64,000 bases of DNA from Bdellovibrio sp. UBA4095 (GCA_002381805.1 DFXZ01000004.1:1196085-1260084); one strand, 5' to 3'. Shown: positions 8,600 to 18,049, numbered from the stretch's first letter. The notes: generated by a model not told the origin, from the sequence alone. Translations and numbers: made by a program.

Positions 8600-9375
8600 T
8601 AACTTTCGTCAGTGACCAGGATGTCTTCGACGGCACCCACACTGATCATCAGTTGGAAGAGTTGAGCAATCTTGTCAGGAGTTAGCAGGGTCGAGTAGTC
8701 CGCTAGGGCAGAGGCAATGGAGCTGCCGCTTTGAAGTTCCTTCAGAATCTCACCTTCGATGGAATCAATTTGGCTGATCTGGATCTCTGATTCTTTTTTG
8801 TTCAGCAAGAGCCACTCGGGATGGGTCCAATTCAGCTCTTCGAATGAATAAGCAGGGGAGCTTCGTTGTTTCCAAATCTCATAGATAGCAAAGGGGCTTT
8901 CGAAGACGGTTGTGCCTTCGGTAAAGTTGACTTTGAAATCTTCGGAATGCATCAGTTCGCGAATTCGTTCGCCCGGCAATGGATGCGGAGGCGCGACCTG
9001 TTTCAAAGTATTGAGTATCCATTCAAAGCGAGCCAGGGGGAAAAGAAAGGGAATGGATCTGGTGCCGGGCAGCGTTCTTAAAAAATCCGCAAAGCTGTCG
9101 CCGTACTCGACAAGGTTGTAAGAAACGGAAGGTAAGCTCTCAATATACTTGCCGCAAACCTGAGAGAAATAGTCTTTTCCTAAGACCCAACGAACTGCTG
9201 GATAAACAAGTTCAAGAACTCCGCTCAGTCGAGATAGGTAGCGATTGCGATAAATCGCGAACGACTCGTCTAAGGACGCATGAGCCATCGGCTTAAAGTT
9301 CTTCAGAGTTTCTGGGTCCGCCTGGGCAGCCAAAAGATTTTGCTTAAAGAGTCGTAGTGTTTCGTTGAGTATCAT
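8587..9375 (-). CDS. DUF2063 (BufC/HvfC-like) partner protein
   Basis: The N-terminal half matches the DUF2063 putative DNA-binding/partner domain: SFAIYRNRYLSRL followed by YPAVRWVLGKDYF and VEYGDSFADFL is the usual pattern. In known clusters this protein is the partner (BufC, HvfC, TglI-like role) of a DUF692 multinuclear iron-dependent oxidase that modifies cysteines in a small precursor peptide. The C-terminal part (about residues 150-262) is less typical. The gene overlaps the upstream DUF692 gene by 32 bases, implying translational coupling. No precursor peptide gene is visible nearby. Length is 262 aa. Confidence 0.75.
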   Translation of the reverse strand: MILNETLRLFKQNLLAAQADPETLKNFKPMAHASLDESFAIYRNRYLSRLSGVLELVYPAVRWVLGKDYFSQVCGKYIESLPSVSYNLVEYGDSFADFLRTLPGTRSIPFLFPLARFEWILNTLKQVAPPHPLPGERIRELMHSEDFKVNFTEGTTVFESPFAIYEIWKQRSSPAYSFEELNWTHPEWLLLNKKESEIQISQIDSIEGEILKELQSGSSIASALADYSTLLTPDKIAQLFQLMISVGAVEDILVTDESYYPT

Positions 9376-10195
9376 ATGAGTTCTCCAAGATAAATGCGGC
9401 TTTTAAGACTTCAATATCAAGGGCCTTGAAATTGGAAGCTTCTGATTTGTGATCGATGACCAAGGGGATGTGAGAAACCTGTGAGGCTATAACCTTCAAA
9501 AGACTCCAGATGACTTCCGGAATCGGTTCTTTGCGCTCGTCCAGTAGATAACCTTCATGGATCGTAGGTCCGGAGAGTCGAAGTTGTGAAATATGCTCCA
9601 CAGGAATGCTTTTCAAGAATCTAAGCGCATCAAACTGATGATTGATGGCATTTATATAAAGGGCTGTCAGATCCAGCAAGATTCCGCAGCTGGTGCGGCG
9701 GCTTAGCTCGGCAATAAACTCCCACTCGGTCATCGCATTTTCGCTGAATCTGAGATAGCTGGCGACGTTAGTAAGTATTATCGGACGACGGAGAAAGTTT
9801 TGAACGAAATCGATATTCTGAGCCAAAACACCAAGGCTCTCTTCGGTGAACGGTAGTGGTAGGGAATCGTGAAAGTTCTGCGAAGCCATGCCTGTCCAGC
9901 AAATAGAGTCTGAAACCGCGAAGGGCTCGACCTCGTCGACAAGGTTCTTAAGCTTCTGCAGATAATCCAGACGGACGCCTTCAGGGCAGCCGATATTCAA
10001 AGACTGACCATGCAGTGAGACAGGAAGATCTCGTCGGAGTCGAGCAATTTGCAGGGTGCGATTCCTGGAATCGAGAAAGTCATCTGAAAGAAACTCAAGC
10101 CAGGTAGCGGCTTGAGGCTTTTCGTTCTGGATGAGTGAGTAATGCTGTGGGTGAAGACTGAGGCCGACTTTGTGGGAAAAGAATGACTCTTGCAT
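9344..10195 (-). CDS. DUF692/MNIO-family (BufB-like) protein with eroded metal ligands
   Basis: The overall pattern is DUF692: VGLSLHPQHY at the start, SLHG with His62, NVASYL, LLDLTALYINAINH and LLDERKEPIPEVIW in the right order and spacing for a TIM-barrel multinuclear iron-dependent oxidase. Many positions that I recall as family metal ligands are changed: SEHLSW reads SDSICW (His to Ser97), ENVSSY reads TNVASY (Glu to Thr142), DVNN reads DLTA, HLAGH reads RLSGP (both His lost), DTHD reads DERK, and the last Glu is Asp248. His62, Asp175 and Asp219 remain. It may be a non-catalytic scaffold or bind metal differently. It is coupled to the DUF2063 gene. Confidence 0.7.
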   Translation of the reverse strand: MQESFFSHKVGLSLHPQHYSLIQNEKPQAATWLEFLSDDFLDSRNRTLQIARLRRDLPVSLHGQSLNIGCPEGVRLDYLQKLKNLVDEVEPFAVSDSICWTGMASQNFHDSLPLPFTEESLGVLAQNIDFVQNFLRRPIILTNVASYLRFSENAMTEWEFIAELSRRTSCGILLDLTALYINAINHQFDALRFLKSIPVEHISQLRLSGPTIHEGYLLDERKEPIPEVIWSLLKVIASQVSHIPLVIDHKSEASNFKALDIEVLKAAFILENSYDTQRNTTTL

Positions 10196-10196
10196 T

Positions 10197-10269
10197 TGGC
10201 ACCTTTCGCTATCCTTGCACTCTTTTGGAAAGCGAAGGCTTTGACAAATTAAAGTCAGGAAAGGTGCCA
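10197..10269. repeat. 11-bp inverted repeat flanking the S8 protease-DUF692 gap
   Basis: TGGCACCTTTC (10197-10207) and GAAAGGTGCCA (10259-10269) are perfect reverse complements, 51 bases apart. They frame the gap between the end of the protease gene and the start of the DUF692 gene. As RNA they could close a long stem-loop; as DNA they could be paired protein sites. Confidence 0.5.
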
Positions 10270-10276
10270 GTGATGT

Positions 10277-11713
10277 TTAGTTTTTCAAAAGTGCTTCTGC
10301 GTTGAGTTTGCCTTCCGACACGGCTTTGCCAGAAAGAGAATTGATCTTTTTCGCTGAACCTAAGATGGCCGCTTTTACTTCCTGCCAAGTTTTCGTTGGA
10401 TAGGCAGACCAGTACAAAGCGGCAGCACCAGCGACATGAGGAGTGGCCATTGAGGTGCCATCCCAAGTGGCTTTAAAGCCAAATTTATCGATGACCACAT
10501 CAGTGTAACCTTGGTCGACGACAGTGGAAAAGACGGCCACGCCGGGTGCGCCGATATCTACGGATTTTGCTCCCCAATTTGAGAAACTGCCCAATTCGTC
10601 TTTCGAATTCAACGCAGCCACAGAAATGATGATGTCGTGATCATAAGACGCTGGATACGCAGGTGCTGGGTCACTATCGTTGTCGTACCCGACTCCTTTA
10701 TGTCCGTTGCCAGCCGCCGCCACAAATAGGACACCAGCATCCTGGGCATATTGAACGGCGTCGCGAAGCGCTTTGTTTTCTTGGCCAGCGTTAGGGTCTT
10801 CGCCTTCTGAGCCCCATGAGTTGCTCATGATTTTGGCGCCATTATCGACTGCATACTTGATAGCTTTGATGGCATCGGCCGTGGTTCCTTGACCCTTTTC
10901 GGAAATAAAGCGCAAAGACATGATTTTTACGTCAGGAGCGACTCCCGCAATGCCTTTGCCATTTTCTCCGCGAGCTGCGACGTTGCCGGCGCAATGGGTC
11001 CCGTGCCCAGGATTCCCACCTTTGAACAGGATGTCCAGAGGGTCCATCGCCAAATCATAGGGCTTGTTATCATTGGACACAAAATCCCAACCGATAACGT
11101 CATCGACATAGCCGTTACCATCGTCATCAATTCCATTGTCAGGAATTTCCTGAGTGTTTCTCCAAAGATTGGGCAACAGGTCCTCGTGAGTGTAGTCGAC
11201 TCCGGTATCGATCACCGCCACAATCATTTCTGGATGCCCGCGTGTGATCTTCCAAGCCTCTCGGGCGCCAATGTCGCTCATGCCCCATTGGCTGCCAAAA
11301 AGTGGATCGGCTCCCGAGGTGTTTGGAGGAGCCATTGGAATTTCAGGATTATCGGTTTTAGCAAGACCCCGAAGGTGGGGATTGCGGCGGATCATTTTGC
11401 CAAGTGCGGCACGACGAAGGGGGTCTTGGATTGAATGATCTTCAAGAAGTCGAACCTTGTAGTTCGGCTGAACGTACTCAACCATAGGCAGCTTCTCCAG
11501 GGTTTTGTGTAGCGACTGGAGGCTGACTCGTCGAGAATTACTGCTAACTCGCACCCAAGTATCTGTCAAATTTTCGACTTTGGAGCCAGGGACTGACAGC
11601 TCTGTAAAGCCCGGTGCTAATTTAACGAGCAAATCTTGGCTTTTAGTTTGAGCAAATGCGACTGAGCTCATCAAGACGAAAGCGCCGAAAACCCGAAAAC
11701 TGATTTTACTCAT
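10277..11713 (-). CDS. Secreted subtilisin-like serine protease (S8)
   Basis: This 478-aa protein starts with a signal peptide ending near VAFAQ (residue 22). A propeptide-like region (about 25-95) follows, with LVKLAPGF and VEYVQPNYK in the style of fervidolysin-type inhibitors. The peptidase S8 domain has the triad Asp169 (VAVIDTGVDYTHEDL), His237 (GHGTHCAGNVAA) and Ser421 (DGTSMATPHVAGAAAL), plus oxyanion Asn336 (AAAGNGHKG). An acidic GIDDDGNGYVDD insert near 194-205 may bind calcium. It should be exported and autoprocessed. It stands 81 bases upstream of the DUF692 gene on the same strand; a functional link is possible but not shown. Confidence 0.92.
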   Translation of the reverse strand: MSKISFRVFGAFVLMSSVAFAQTKSQDLLVKLAPGFTELSVPGSKVENLTDTWVRVSSNSRRVSLQSLHKTLEKLPMVEYVQPNYKVRLLEDHSIQDPLRRAALGKMIRRNPHLRGLAKTDNPEIPMAPPNTSGADPLFGSQWGMSDIGAREAWKITRGHPEMIVAVIDTGVDYTHEDLLPNLWRNTQEIPDNGIDDDGNGYVDDVIGWDFVSNDNKPYDLAMDPLDILFKGGNPGHGTHCAGNVAARGENGKGIAGVAPDVKIMSLRFISEKGQGTTADAIKAIKYAVDNGAKIMSNSWGSEGEDPNAGQENKALRDAVQYAQDAGVLFVAAAGNGHKGVGYDNDSDPAPAYPASYDHDIIISVAALNSKDELGSFSNWGAKSVDIGAPGVAVFSTVVDQGYTDVVIDKFGFKATWDGTSMATPHVAGAAALYWSAYPTKTWQEVKAAILGSAKKINSLSGKAVSEGKLNAEALLKN

Positions 11714-11815
11714 GGAAACTCCTTTTCACCTCAAATAGACTTCTGGCGTTGAAAATCAAGTTTCATTCCTAACCCACCCGGAATCAATTGCATTGCTCAG
11801 TTTCGGAATGCCGCG

Positions 11816-11844
11816 TTGAATAAAGAGCATGGCGTCTCTATAAT
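11816..11844 (+). promoter_or_regulatory. Sigma70-type promoter of the nuo operon
   Basis: TTGAAT (11816-11821) and TATAAT (11839-11844) are separated by exactly 17 bases. Transcription would start about 70 bases before nuoB. This is one of the clearest consensus-like promoters I found in the window. Confidence 0.6.
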
Positions 11845-11921
11845 GAGATATGTAGTTGTCAGGATTACGGATTTTCAGTAACTACTTAATGATAGCTAAT
11901 TGAAATTATAGAGGTGTATTT

Positions 11922-12476
11922 ATGCACAATGATCAAGTGCAGGACTCATCGTCATTGATGGGAACTCAAGCAGTAGACGATATGTCTCGCAGCTTTGCAT
12001 TCACAAGTAAGTTGGATGCGATTGTTGCTTGGGGACGTAAAAATTCTTTCTGGCCAATGCCTTATGGTACTGCCTGCTGCGGAATTGAATTCATGTCTGT
12101 CGTCGGACCTAAATATGACTTGGCTCGCTTCGGAGCTGAGGTGGTTCGATTTTCTCCTCGTCAAGCAGACTTGCTGATCGTTGCTGGAACCATCACCGAA
12201 AAGATGGCTCCGGTATTGGTTCGTATTTATCAGCAAATGCTAGAGCCAAAATACGTTATTTCCATGGGAGCCTGTGCAAGTTCAGGCGGATTCTATCGTG
12301 CATATCACGTTCTTCAAGGGTGCGATAAGGTGATCCCAGTTGATGTTTATGTCCCAGGTTGCCCTCCAACTCCAGAAGCTGTGATCGATGGAGTTTTGGC
12401 TCTGCAAAGAATGATTGCGACAAATCAACCACGTCCTTGGAAAGAAAATTGGAAGAGCCCATATGAACAAGCTTGA
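11922..12476 (+). CDS. nuoB: NADH-quinone oxidoreductase subunit B
   Basis: NuoB holds cluster N2, the last iron-sulfur centre before quinone in complex I. The protein (184 aa) has the adjacent cysteines in [11 protein letters not shown], then [10 protein letters not shown] and [10 protein letters not shown], the four N2 ligand regions. It is the first gene of the cluster, about 70 bases after a consensus promoter. NuoA, which normally precedes NuoB, is not present; the gene upstream is the divergent protease. The 3' end overlaps nuoCD by 14 bases. Confidence 0.95.
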   Translation: MHNDQVQDSSSLMGTQAVDDMSRSFAFTSKLDAIVAWGRKNSFWPMPYGTACCGIEFMSVVGPKYDLARFGAEVVRFSPRQADLLIVAGTITEKMAPVLVRIYQQMLEPKYVISMGACASSGGFYRAYHVLQGCDKVIPVDVYVPGCPPTPEAVIDGVLALQRMIATNQPRPWKENWKSPYEQA

Positions 12477-14145
12477 GCAATTAAAACAAAATCTGGCAGG
12501 CCAATTTAACATTGGCAATTTCAAGTTCAGTCACTCAGTGGGAGATGATGTACTTGAGGTTCCTAAGGAAGATATTCCAGCGTTGTTGAAACATTTCAGG
12601 ACTTCTGGGAAGTTCGACTTTTTGATGGACGTATGCGGAGTGGACTATCCCAACCGCGAAAAACGTTTTGATGTGGTTTACCACCTATTCTCTACCAAAG
12701 ATGCATCTCGATTGCGCCTTAAGACTCAGGTCGGTGAAAATGAGTCGGTAGGAACGGCCACTGAAGCTTATCGTGGTGCTGATTGGTTCGAGCGCGAAGC
12801 TTATGACATGTTTGGTGTCAAATTTGAAGGTCATCCAAATCTTCGCAAGATTTTGACTCACCATCAGTTTGTCGGTTATCCGCTTCGTAAAGATTACGAT
12901 GCTAACTGGCAACAACACTCCAACAGTGTTTTGCCGATTCACTTCGACAATAAACCTGGTCGCCCCGGTGATGTTTTGAATGATGATTACGTTGCGATCA
13001 ACGTGGGACCATCTCATCCCGCGATGCACGGAACACTTCGTGTGATGGCAGAGCTTGATGGTGAAACTATCGTTCGTGCGAATCCAGAGATTGGCTATCT
13101 TCATCGTTGTTTCGAAAAGATGGCGGAAACACATCCGTACAATCAGGTGATCCCGTATACAGATCGTTTGAACTATTGTTCTGCGCCGATGAATAACATC
13201 GGTTATTGCAAAGCGGTTGAAAGACTTTTGGGCGTAGAAATCCCACCTAAAGCACAAGCTATGCGCGTGGTTTTGGCGGAGCTATCTCGCATTATCGATC
13301 ACATTATCGCAGTTGGAACCGGCGGCGTGGATTTGGGAGCGTTGTCTGCGTTCTTCCATCTTCTGACTTATCGTGAAAAAGTTTATAACTTGTTTGAAAA
13401 GCTTTGTGGCGCACGTTTGACGGTCTCCATGACCCGCGTAGGCGGTATGGCTCAAGACGCTCCTGAAGGTTGGTTCGACGAGGTGCTCGCTTTCTGTAAA
13501 GAGATGCGCGTGCAAGTCGATGAAATTTCCAGTTTGATGTTGGATAATAAGATCTTCATCAAACGAACTCAGGGGATCTGCCCTATTTCGGCACAGGACG
13601 CCATCCAATGGGGTTACACCGGTCCTCTTTTAAGAGCGACAGGTGTTAATTTGGATTTGCGTAAAGCTCAGCCATATTATGGTTATGATGCTTTGGATTT
13701 CGACGTGCCAGTCGGAACAACGGGCGATATCTATGATCGTTACCTCGTTCGAGTGGAAGAAATGCGTCAGTCAATCCGTATCATCGAGCAGGTTTGTAAG
13801 AACATTCCTGGTGGTGATTACACAATTCGCGACAAGGGTATCGTTCTTCCTGAAAAGAAAGACGTTTACGGAAATATCGAAGGTTTGATGAACCACTTCA
13901 TGCTGGTCATTAAGGGACTTCGTCCTCCTGTAGGCGAAATCTATGATGCGACTGAGGCGGCGAATGGTGAACTTGGTTTCTATCTAGTCAGCGATGGCTC
14001 GGCAAATCCGTATCGTCTCAAAGTGCGACCACCTTGCTTTGCAATCTATCAATCATTCTCTTCCGTTGTTGAAGGCTGGATGTTGGCAGATGCGATTGCC
14101 GTAGTTGCTTCGATGAATGTGATCGCTGGAGAGTTGGACCGTTAA
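12463..14145 (+). CDS. nuoCD: NADH-quinone oxidoreductase fused subunits C/D
   Basis: This 560-aa fusion joins NuoC (about residues 1-170) to NuoD (about 180-560). The NuoC part has the 30-kDa signature in [20 protein letters not shown] and the LRKD end. The NuoD part opens with [14 protein letters not shown] and includes [11 protein letters not shown], the 49-kDa quinone-site region. The C/D fusion is known from several proteobacterial lineages including E. coli. The ATG at 12463 lies inside the end of nuoB, so translation is probably coupled; an in-frame ATG at 12415 would overlap nuoB by far more. No frame disruption is seen. Confidence 0.95.
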   Translation: MNKLEQLKQNLAGQFNIGNFKFSHSVGDDVLEVPKEDIPALLKHFRTSGKFDFLMDVCGVDYPNREKRFDVVYHLFSTKDASRLRLKTQVGENESVGTATEAYRGADWFEREAYDMFGVKFEGHPNLRKILTHHQFVGYPLRKDYDANWQQHSNSVLPIHFDNKPGRPGDVLNDDYVAINVGPSHPAMHGTLRVMAELDGETIVRANPEIGYLHRCFEKMAETHPYNQVIPYTDRLNYCSAPMNNIGYCKAVERLLGVEIPPKAQAMRVVLAELSRIIDHIIAVGTGGVDLGALSAFFHLLTYREKVYNLFEKLCGARLTVSMTRVGGMAQDAPEGWFDEVLAFCKEMRVQVDEISSLMLDNKIFIKRTQGICPISAQDAIQWGYTGPLLRATGVNLDLRKAQPYYGYDALDFDVPVGTTGDIYDRYLVRVEEMRQSIRIIEQVCKNIPGGDYTIRDKGIVLPEKKDVYGNIEGLMNHFMLVIKGLRPPVGEIYDATEAANGELGFYLVSDGSANPYRLKVRPPCFAIYQSFSSVVEGWMLADAIAVVASMNVIAGELDR

Positions 14146-14191
14146 TCCGCGCTAGGTGCGAAAAGTTGAAGGACCTTTAAGAGGAATTAAA

Positions 14192-14665
14192 ATGTTTAAA
14201 TTATCCGACAAAGGCTTGGAAGAAGTAAAAAAAGAACTCAACCGCTATGAGGCGAGAGAGTCTGCTATCATCCCAAGTCTTTATATTGCGCAAAAAGAAA
14301 ACAACGGATTCATCACTCCAGAAGTGATCAAGTATCTTTCTAATGTCATGGATTTGCCGGAAAGTCGTATTAACGAAGTTTTCAAGTTTTATACGATGTT
14401 CAATCAAAAGCCGGTTGGAAAGTTCCATGTTCAGGTTTGCACGAATATTTCTTGTGCACTTGAAGGTGGTCGTGAAATGGCCAGCCACATTTGTCATGAA
14501 CTGGGCGTGCAATACGATCAGATGACAACGGACGGACGATTTACCGTTTCCCGAGTTGAATGTTTGGGTTCTTGCGGAACAGCTCCTATGATGCAAGTGA
14601 ATGATACTTACTATGAGAATCTGACTCCTGAGACGGCAATGAACCTGTTAAGAGGAATGAAGTAA
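14192..14665 (+). CDS. nuoE: NADH-quinone oxidoreductase subunit E
   Basis: NuoE is the 24-kDa thioredoxin-like subunit with [2Fe-2S] cluster N1a. The protein (157 aa) has the ligand pattern C-x4-C in VCTNISCALEGG and C-x3-C in ECLGSCGTAPMM. The start is set by AGAGGA seven bases upstream; an in-frame upstream GTG (14156) lacks support. Its stop TAA overlaps the ATG of nuoF by one base (TAATG). Confidence 0.95.
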   Translation: MFKLSDKGLEEVKKELNRYEARESAIIPSLYIAQKENNGFITPEVIKYLSNVMDLPESRINEVFKFYTMFNQKPVGKFHVQVCTNISCALEGGREMASHICHELGVQYDQMTTDGRFTVSRVECLGSCGTAPMMQVNDTYYENLTPETAMNLLRGMK

Positions 14666-15957
14666 TGGCTGAAGTAAAACTGCTTACTGAATTTTATCAC
14701 TTAGATGATTTCCAAACCCTGGCAGGTTACAAAGCCAAAGGTGGTTACGAGACTGTTCAAAAAGCATTGAAAATGCAGCCTCAAGCAATCATCGACGAAG
14801 TTAAGGCTTCCGGATTGCGCGGTCGTGGTGGCGCGGGTTTCCCTACTGGTATGAAGTGGGGATTTCTTCCGAAAAACAACGAACCTCGGTACTTACTCTG
14901 CAATGCAGATGAAGGCGAGCCTGGAACATTTAAAGATCGTATGATGATGGAGCGCGCTCCTCATCAATTGATCGAAGGTATGATCATCTCGGCCTTCGCC
15001 GTAGGATCGAACAAAGGATATATTTACATTCGTGGTGAATACACCTACCCAGCAAACGTCCTTTATAAAGCTTTGAAAGAAGCATACGATGCCGGCCTTT
15101 TGGGTAAGAACATCCTAGGCTCTGGCTTCGATTTTGATTTGGATGTTTACCGTGGTGCTGGTGCTTATATCTGCGGTGAAGAAACCGGAATGATTTCTTC
15201 TTTGGAAGGCCTGAAAGGTCAGCCGAAGTTAAAACCGCCATTCCCAGCTGTACAAGGTTATCTGCGCAAGCCGACGATTGTTAATAACGTCGAGACTTTA
15301 GCTGCTGTGACATACATCGTTCGTGACGGCGCTCAGGCTTATCGTAAAAACGGAACTGAAAAATCAACGGGAACAAAGTTGTTCTCGCTTTCTGGTAACG
15401 TGATGAAGCCCGGTAACTATGAAGTTCCGCTCGGTTACCCATTGATGGATTTGTTAATGAATGAAGGCGGTGGAATGAAGCCTGGCCGCAAGCTGAAAGC
15501 CGTCATTCCTGGTGGGTCATCAGCTCCCGTTTTGACAGCGGAAGAAGTTGCAAAGGCGAATCTTGATTACGAATCACTAGCGGGTTTGGGAACGATGTTA
15601 GGTTCTGGAGCCGTCATTGTGATCGATGATTCTCAGTGCATGGTTGATATGTTGGGTGTTTTGACTCACTTCTATGCTCACGAATCTTGTGGTCAGTGTA
15701 CTCCGTGTCGTGAAGGAACTGGTTGGTTGAACAAGATTCTTCATTCAATTCTTGAAGGCAAAGGACGTCTGCAAGACATCGATCTATTGCTCAAGGTGGC
15801 TGATAACATGAAAGGCAAAACTATCTGTGCTCTTTCTGATGCGGCCGCACTGCCTGTTTTGAGCTTTGTAACTAAGTTTAGAGATGAATTTGAATTCTAC
15901 GTTCGTGAAGGACGGTCGAAAGTAAAAGGAACGACATATGCCGAAATGCAGCATTAA
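14665..15957 (+). CDS. nuoF: NADH-quinone oxidoreductase subunit F, NADH and FMN binding
   Basis: NuoF oxidises NADH through FMN and passes electrons to N3. The 430-aa protein is of normal length. It has the FMN/NADH loop GRGGAGFPTGMKWGF (about residues 53-67), AYICGEET, and the [4Fe-4S] N3 ligands in ESCGQCTPCREGTGW plus a later Cys in TICALSDAA. Starts in a TAATG overlap with nuoE, and its end overlaps nuoG by 20 bases. Confidence 0.96.
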   Translation: MAEVKLLTEFYHLDDFQTLAGYKAKGGYETVQKALKMQPQAIIDEVKASGLRGRGGAGFPTGMKWGFLPKNNEPRYLLCNADEGEPGTFKDRMMMERAPHQLIEGMIISAFAVGSNKGYIYIRGEYTYPANVLYKALKEAYDAGLLGKNILGSGFDFDLDVYRGAGAYICGEETGMISSLEGLKGQPKLKPPFPAVQGYLRKPTIVNNVETLAAVTYIVRDGAQAYRKNGTEKSTGTKLFSLSGNVMKPGNYEVPLGYPLMDLLMNEGGGMKPGRKLKAVIPGGSSAPVLTAEEVAKANLDYESLAGLGTMLGSGAVIVIDDSQCMVDMLGVLTHFYAHESCGQCTPCREGTGWLNKILHSILEGKGRLQDIDLLLKVADNMKGKTICALSDAAALPVLSFVTKFRDEFEFYVREGRSKVKGTTYAEMQH

Positions 15958-17518
15958 TGGCAAAGAAGTCGAAGTAAAAGAAGGCACCTCCATTATCGAG
16001 GCTATGCAACAGTCGGGTGATCGTATCGCTCATTATTGTTGGCATCCTGGTTTGAGCGTTGCTGGTGTTTGTCGTCTTTGCATGGTGGAGATCGAAGGAA
16101 ATCCACGTGTTCAGATCGCTTGTAACACTATGGTTACCGAGGGAATGAAAATTAATAACACTTCAGAGAAGGTTCGTGATGCTGTTAAGTGGGGCTTGGA
16201 TTTCCACTTGATCAACCATCCTTTGGATTGCCCTATCTGTGACCAAGCTGGCGAGTGCGGTTTGCAAGATCAATACATGGAGTATGGCAAATACGATCCT
16301 GAAATGGCAGAACCAAAACAACGCAAGCATAAGGTTGTGGATTTGGGACCTACTGTGGTTCTAGATTCTGAACGCTGTATTCTTTGTTCCCGTTGTGTTC
16401 GTTTCACCGAAGAAGTCACAAAAACCAATGAGTTGGGTATTTTCAATCGTGGCGATCGCTCTGAAATCGGAACTCACGACGGTATGCCTTTGGCGAACAA
16501 ATACTCGCTGAACACTGTGGATATCTGCCCAGTGGGAGCATTAACTTCCAAAGACTTCCGATTCCGCCAGCGGGTTTGGTATCTAAAAGATGCTGAGTCT
16601 ATCTGTAATGGTTGCTCAACTGGTTGTAACGTCAAGGTTTACTACAACAAGGAAGGCTTCTTCCGCGTGAAACCTGTTTACAATGAAAAAGTAAACGGAC
16701 ATTGGATGTGTGACGAAGGTCGCGACATCTATAAGTTTGCGAATAAAGAACATCGCTTGTTGAAGGGCCAAATCCACACATCAAGCGGCTGGACAGAAAC
16801 TCACGGCGGAGCTGCTGCTAAAGCCGCTCACGAAGTGATTAAATCAACAGCTGCAGATGCATTGGCATTGGTTCTGACTGCTCAGTATACGGTGGAAGAG
16901 TTTGATGCCATCGTTGGTACTTTCGTCAATGAGTTCAAGACGAAGAAAGTTTTCTTCTGGATCAATAATAAAGAAACTTTTGATAGTTTTGACGGTTTGC
17001 TTTTGCGTGGAGATAAAAATCCGAACACAAAAGGTCTCTTGAAAGTTTTAGATAAGCACGGTGTCACTGCTACTTGGGGAGATCTTTCTCAGGGTGTAGC
17101 AAGTGGTGCAATTAAGACGGTTGTTGTTGCAGGTCCAGAAAACCTTTCCGCATTCCCGGATTTCACAGAGCGAGTTGCCGAGCTTTCAAAAGCGCAAAAT
17201 CTGATCTGGATGCAAGCTGATAAGAACGATGCTTTAAAAAATCTTAAAGGTAACGTTTGGTTGATTCCTATGAAGAGCTTCACTGAAAAAGACGGGACTT
17301 TCATCAACCATGCAGGACTTGAACAAAAGTTTAAAAAAGTAACGACGGTGGTATCCGAAGCCTTGACGTTGACTGAGGCGGCATTGCTTCTTGCTGGCAA
17401 AAATTTGATGATCCCGCCAGCGGTTGGAGAATTCTTGCCAGCGAATCAGCGGGAAGATCAGGTAATGCTTGAGATGCGTAAAAAGAATGAGTTCGTCTTT
17501 AAGCGAGGTAGCTTGTGA
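15938..17518 (+). CDS. nuoG: NADH-quinone oxidoreductase subunit G, short form
   Basis: NuoG carries several iron-sulfur clusters. Visible in order are the [2Fe-2S] N1b plant-ferredoxin domain (HYCWHPGLSVAGVCRLCMVE), the His-ligated N3-type site (HPLDCPICDQAGECGLQDQ), a C-x2-C-x2-C [4Fe-4S] site (CILCSRCVRF with DICPVGAL), and the optional N7 site (CNGCSTGC with a Cys 28 residues later). The last 290 residues are a reduced molybdopterin-oxidoreductase-like domain. At 526 aa it is far shorter than the roughly 900-aa E. coli protein, although N7 is kept. It starts 20 bases inside nuoF and ends in a GTGA overlap with nuoI. Confidence 0.92.
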   Translation: MPKCSINGKEVEVKEGTSIIEAMQQSGDRIAHYCWHPGLSVAGVCRLCMVEIEGNPRVQIACNTMVTEGMKINNTSEKVRDAVKWGLDFHLINHPLDCPICDQAGECGLQDQYMEYGKYDPEMAEPKQRKHKVVDLGPTVVLDSERCILCSRCVRFTEEVTKTNELGIFNRGDRSEIGTHDGMPLANKYSLNTVDICPVGALTSKDFRFRQRVWYLKDAESICNGCSTGCNVKVYYNKEGFFRVKPVYNEKVNGHWMCDEGRDIYKFANKEHRLLKGQIHTSSGWTETHGGAAAKAAHEVIKSTAADALALVLTAQYTVEEFDAIVGTFVNEFKTKKVFFWINNKETFDSFDGLLLRGDKNPNTKGLLKVLDKHGVTATWGDLSQGVASGAIKTVVVAGPENLSAFPDFTERVAELSKAQNLIWMQADKNDALKNLKGNVWLIPMKSFTEKDGTFINHAGLEQKFKKVTTVVSEALTLTEAALLLAGKNLMIPPAVGEFLPANQREDQVMLEMRKKNEFVFKRGSL

Positions 17519-18039
17519 GTGTAGTTCAAAATAACTCTGAAAAAGCAAAGTGGTACCTGCCGGGAATTCTCGGCGGGATGAAGATCACGATGAAGCACTT
17601 GTTGAAGAATCTCTTCAACCGCAAAAAGATGATTTCGCTGAATTACCCTGAGGAGAAGTATGAATATTCGCCTCGTTTCAAAGGTAATCACGTTTTAACC
17701 GTCAAGAAAGACGGATCGCTTCGTTGCACCGCTTGTATGTTGTGTGCGACCAATTGTCCTGCTGAATGTATCAAGATCAATGCGGCAGAACATAACGATC
17801 CAACGGTTGAAAAATACCCGATTAGCTATGAAATCGACATTCTTCGTTGTGTCTTCTGTGGTTTCTGTGAAGAAGCTTGTCCAGTTGATGCGATTCGCTT
17901 GGGTCCTGAATGGCAGACTCCAGGTGTGAATGGGGCGAACTTTATCTATGACATCAATCACTTGGCTTTCCGTCCAAATCTTAAGGGTGGAATCTTAACT
18001 CATGTTGATGATGAGGAACGCCATAAACAGGGAATCTAA
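17515..18039 (+). CDS. nuoI: NADH-quinone oxidoreductase subunit I, two [4Fe-4S] clusters
   Basis: NuoI is the ferredoxin-like connector with clusters N6a and N6b. Both C-x2-C-x2-C-x3-CP motifs are present: CTACMLCATNCPAECI and CVFCGFCEEACPVDAI. The GTG start overlaps the nuoG stop (GTGA), so the protein is 174 aa. In most operons nuoH lies between G and I; here it is absent and I is the last gene before a strong terminator. This leaves the membrane arm unencoded in the cluster. Confidence 0.95.
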   Translation: MSVVQNNSEKAKWYLPGILGGMKITMKHLLKNLFNRKKMISLNYPEEKYEYSPRFKGNHVLTVKKDGSLRCTACMLCATNCPAECIKINAAEHNDPTVEKYPISYEIDILRCVFCGFCEEACPVDAIRLGPEWQTPGVNGANFIYDINHLAFRPNLKGGILTHVDDEERHKQGI

Positions 18040-18049
18040 TCCTGGTATC

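Noticed and set aside
10209..10466. 85-aa minus-strand frame as a BufA-type precursor peptide
   Set aside because: It overlaps the end of the S8 protease in another frame, has no signal peptide and lacks the spaced Cys pattern of BufA-type peptides.
10889..11434. 181-aa plus-strand open frame
   Set aside because: It lies wholly antisense to the S8 protease, whose triad is intact, and shows no motif or ribosome site.
12685..13257. 190-aa minus-strand frame
   Set aside because: Antisense to the conserved nuoCD fusion; composition is that of a shadow frame.
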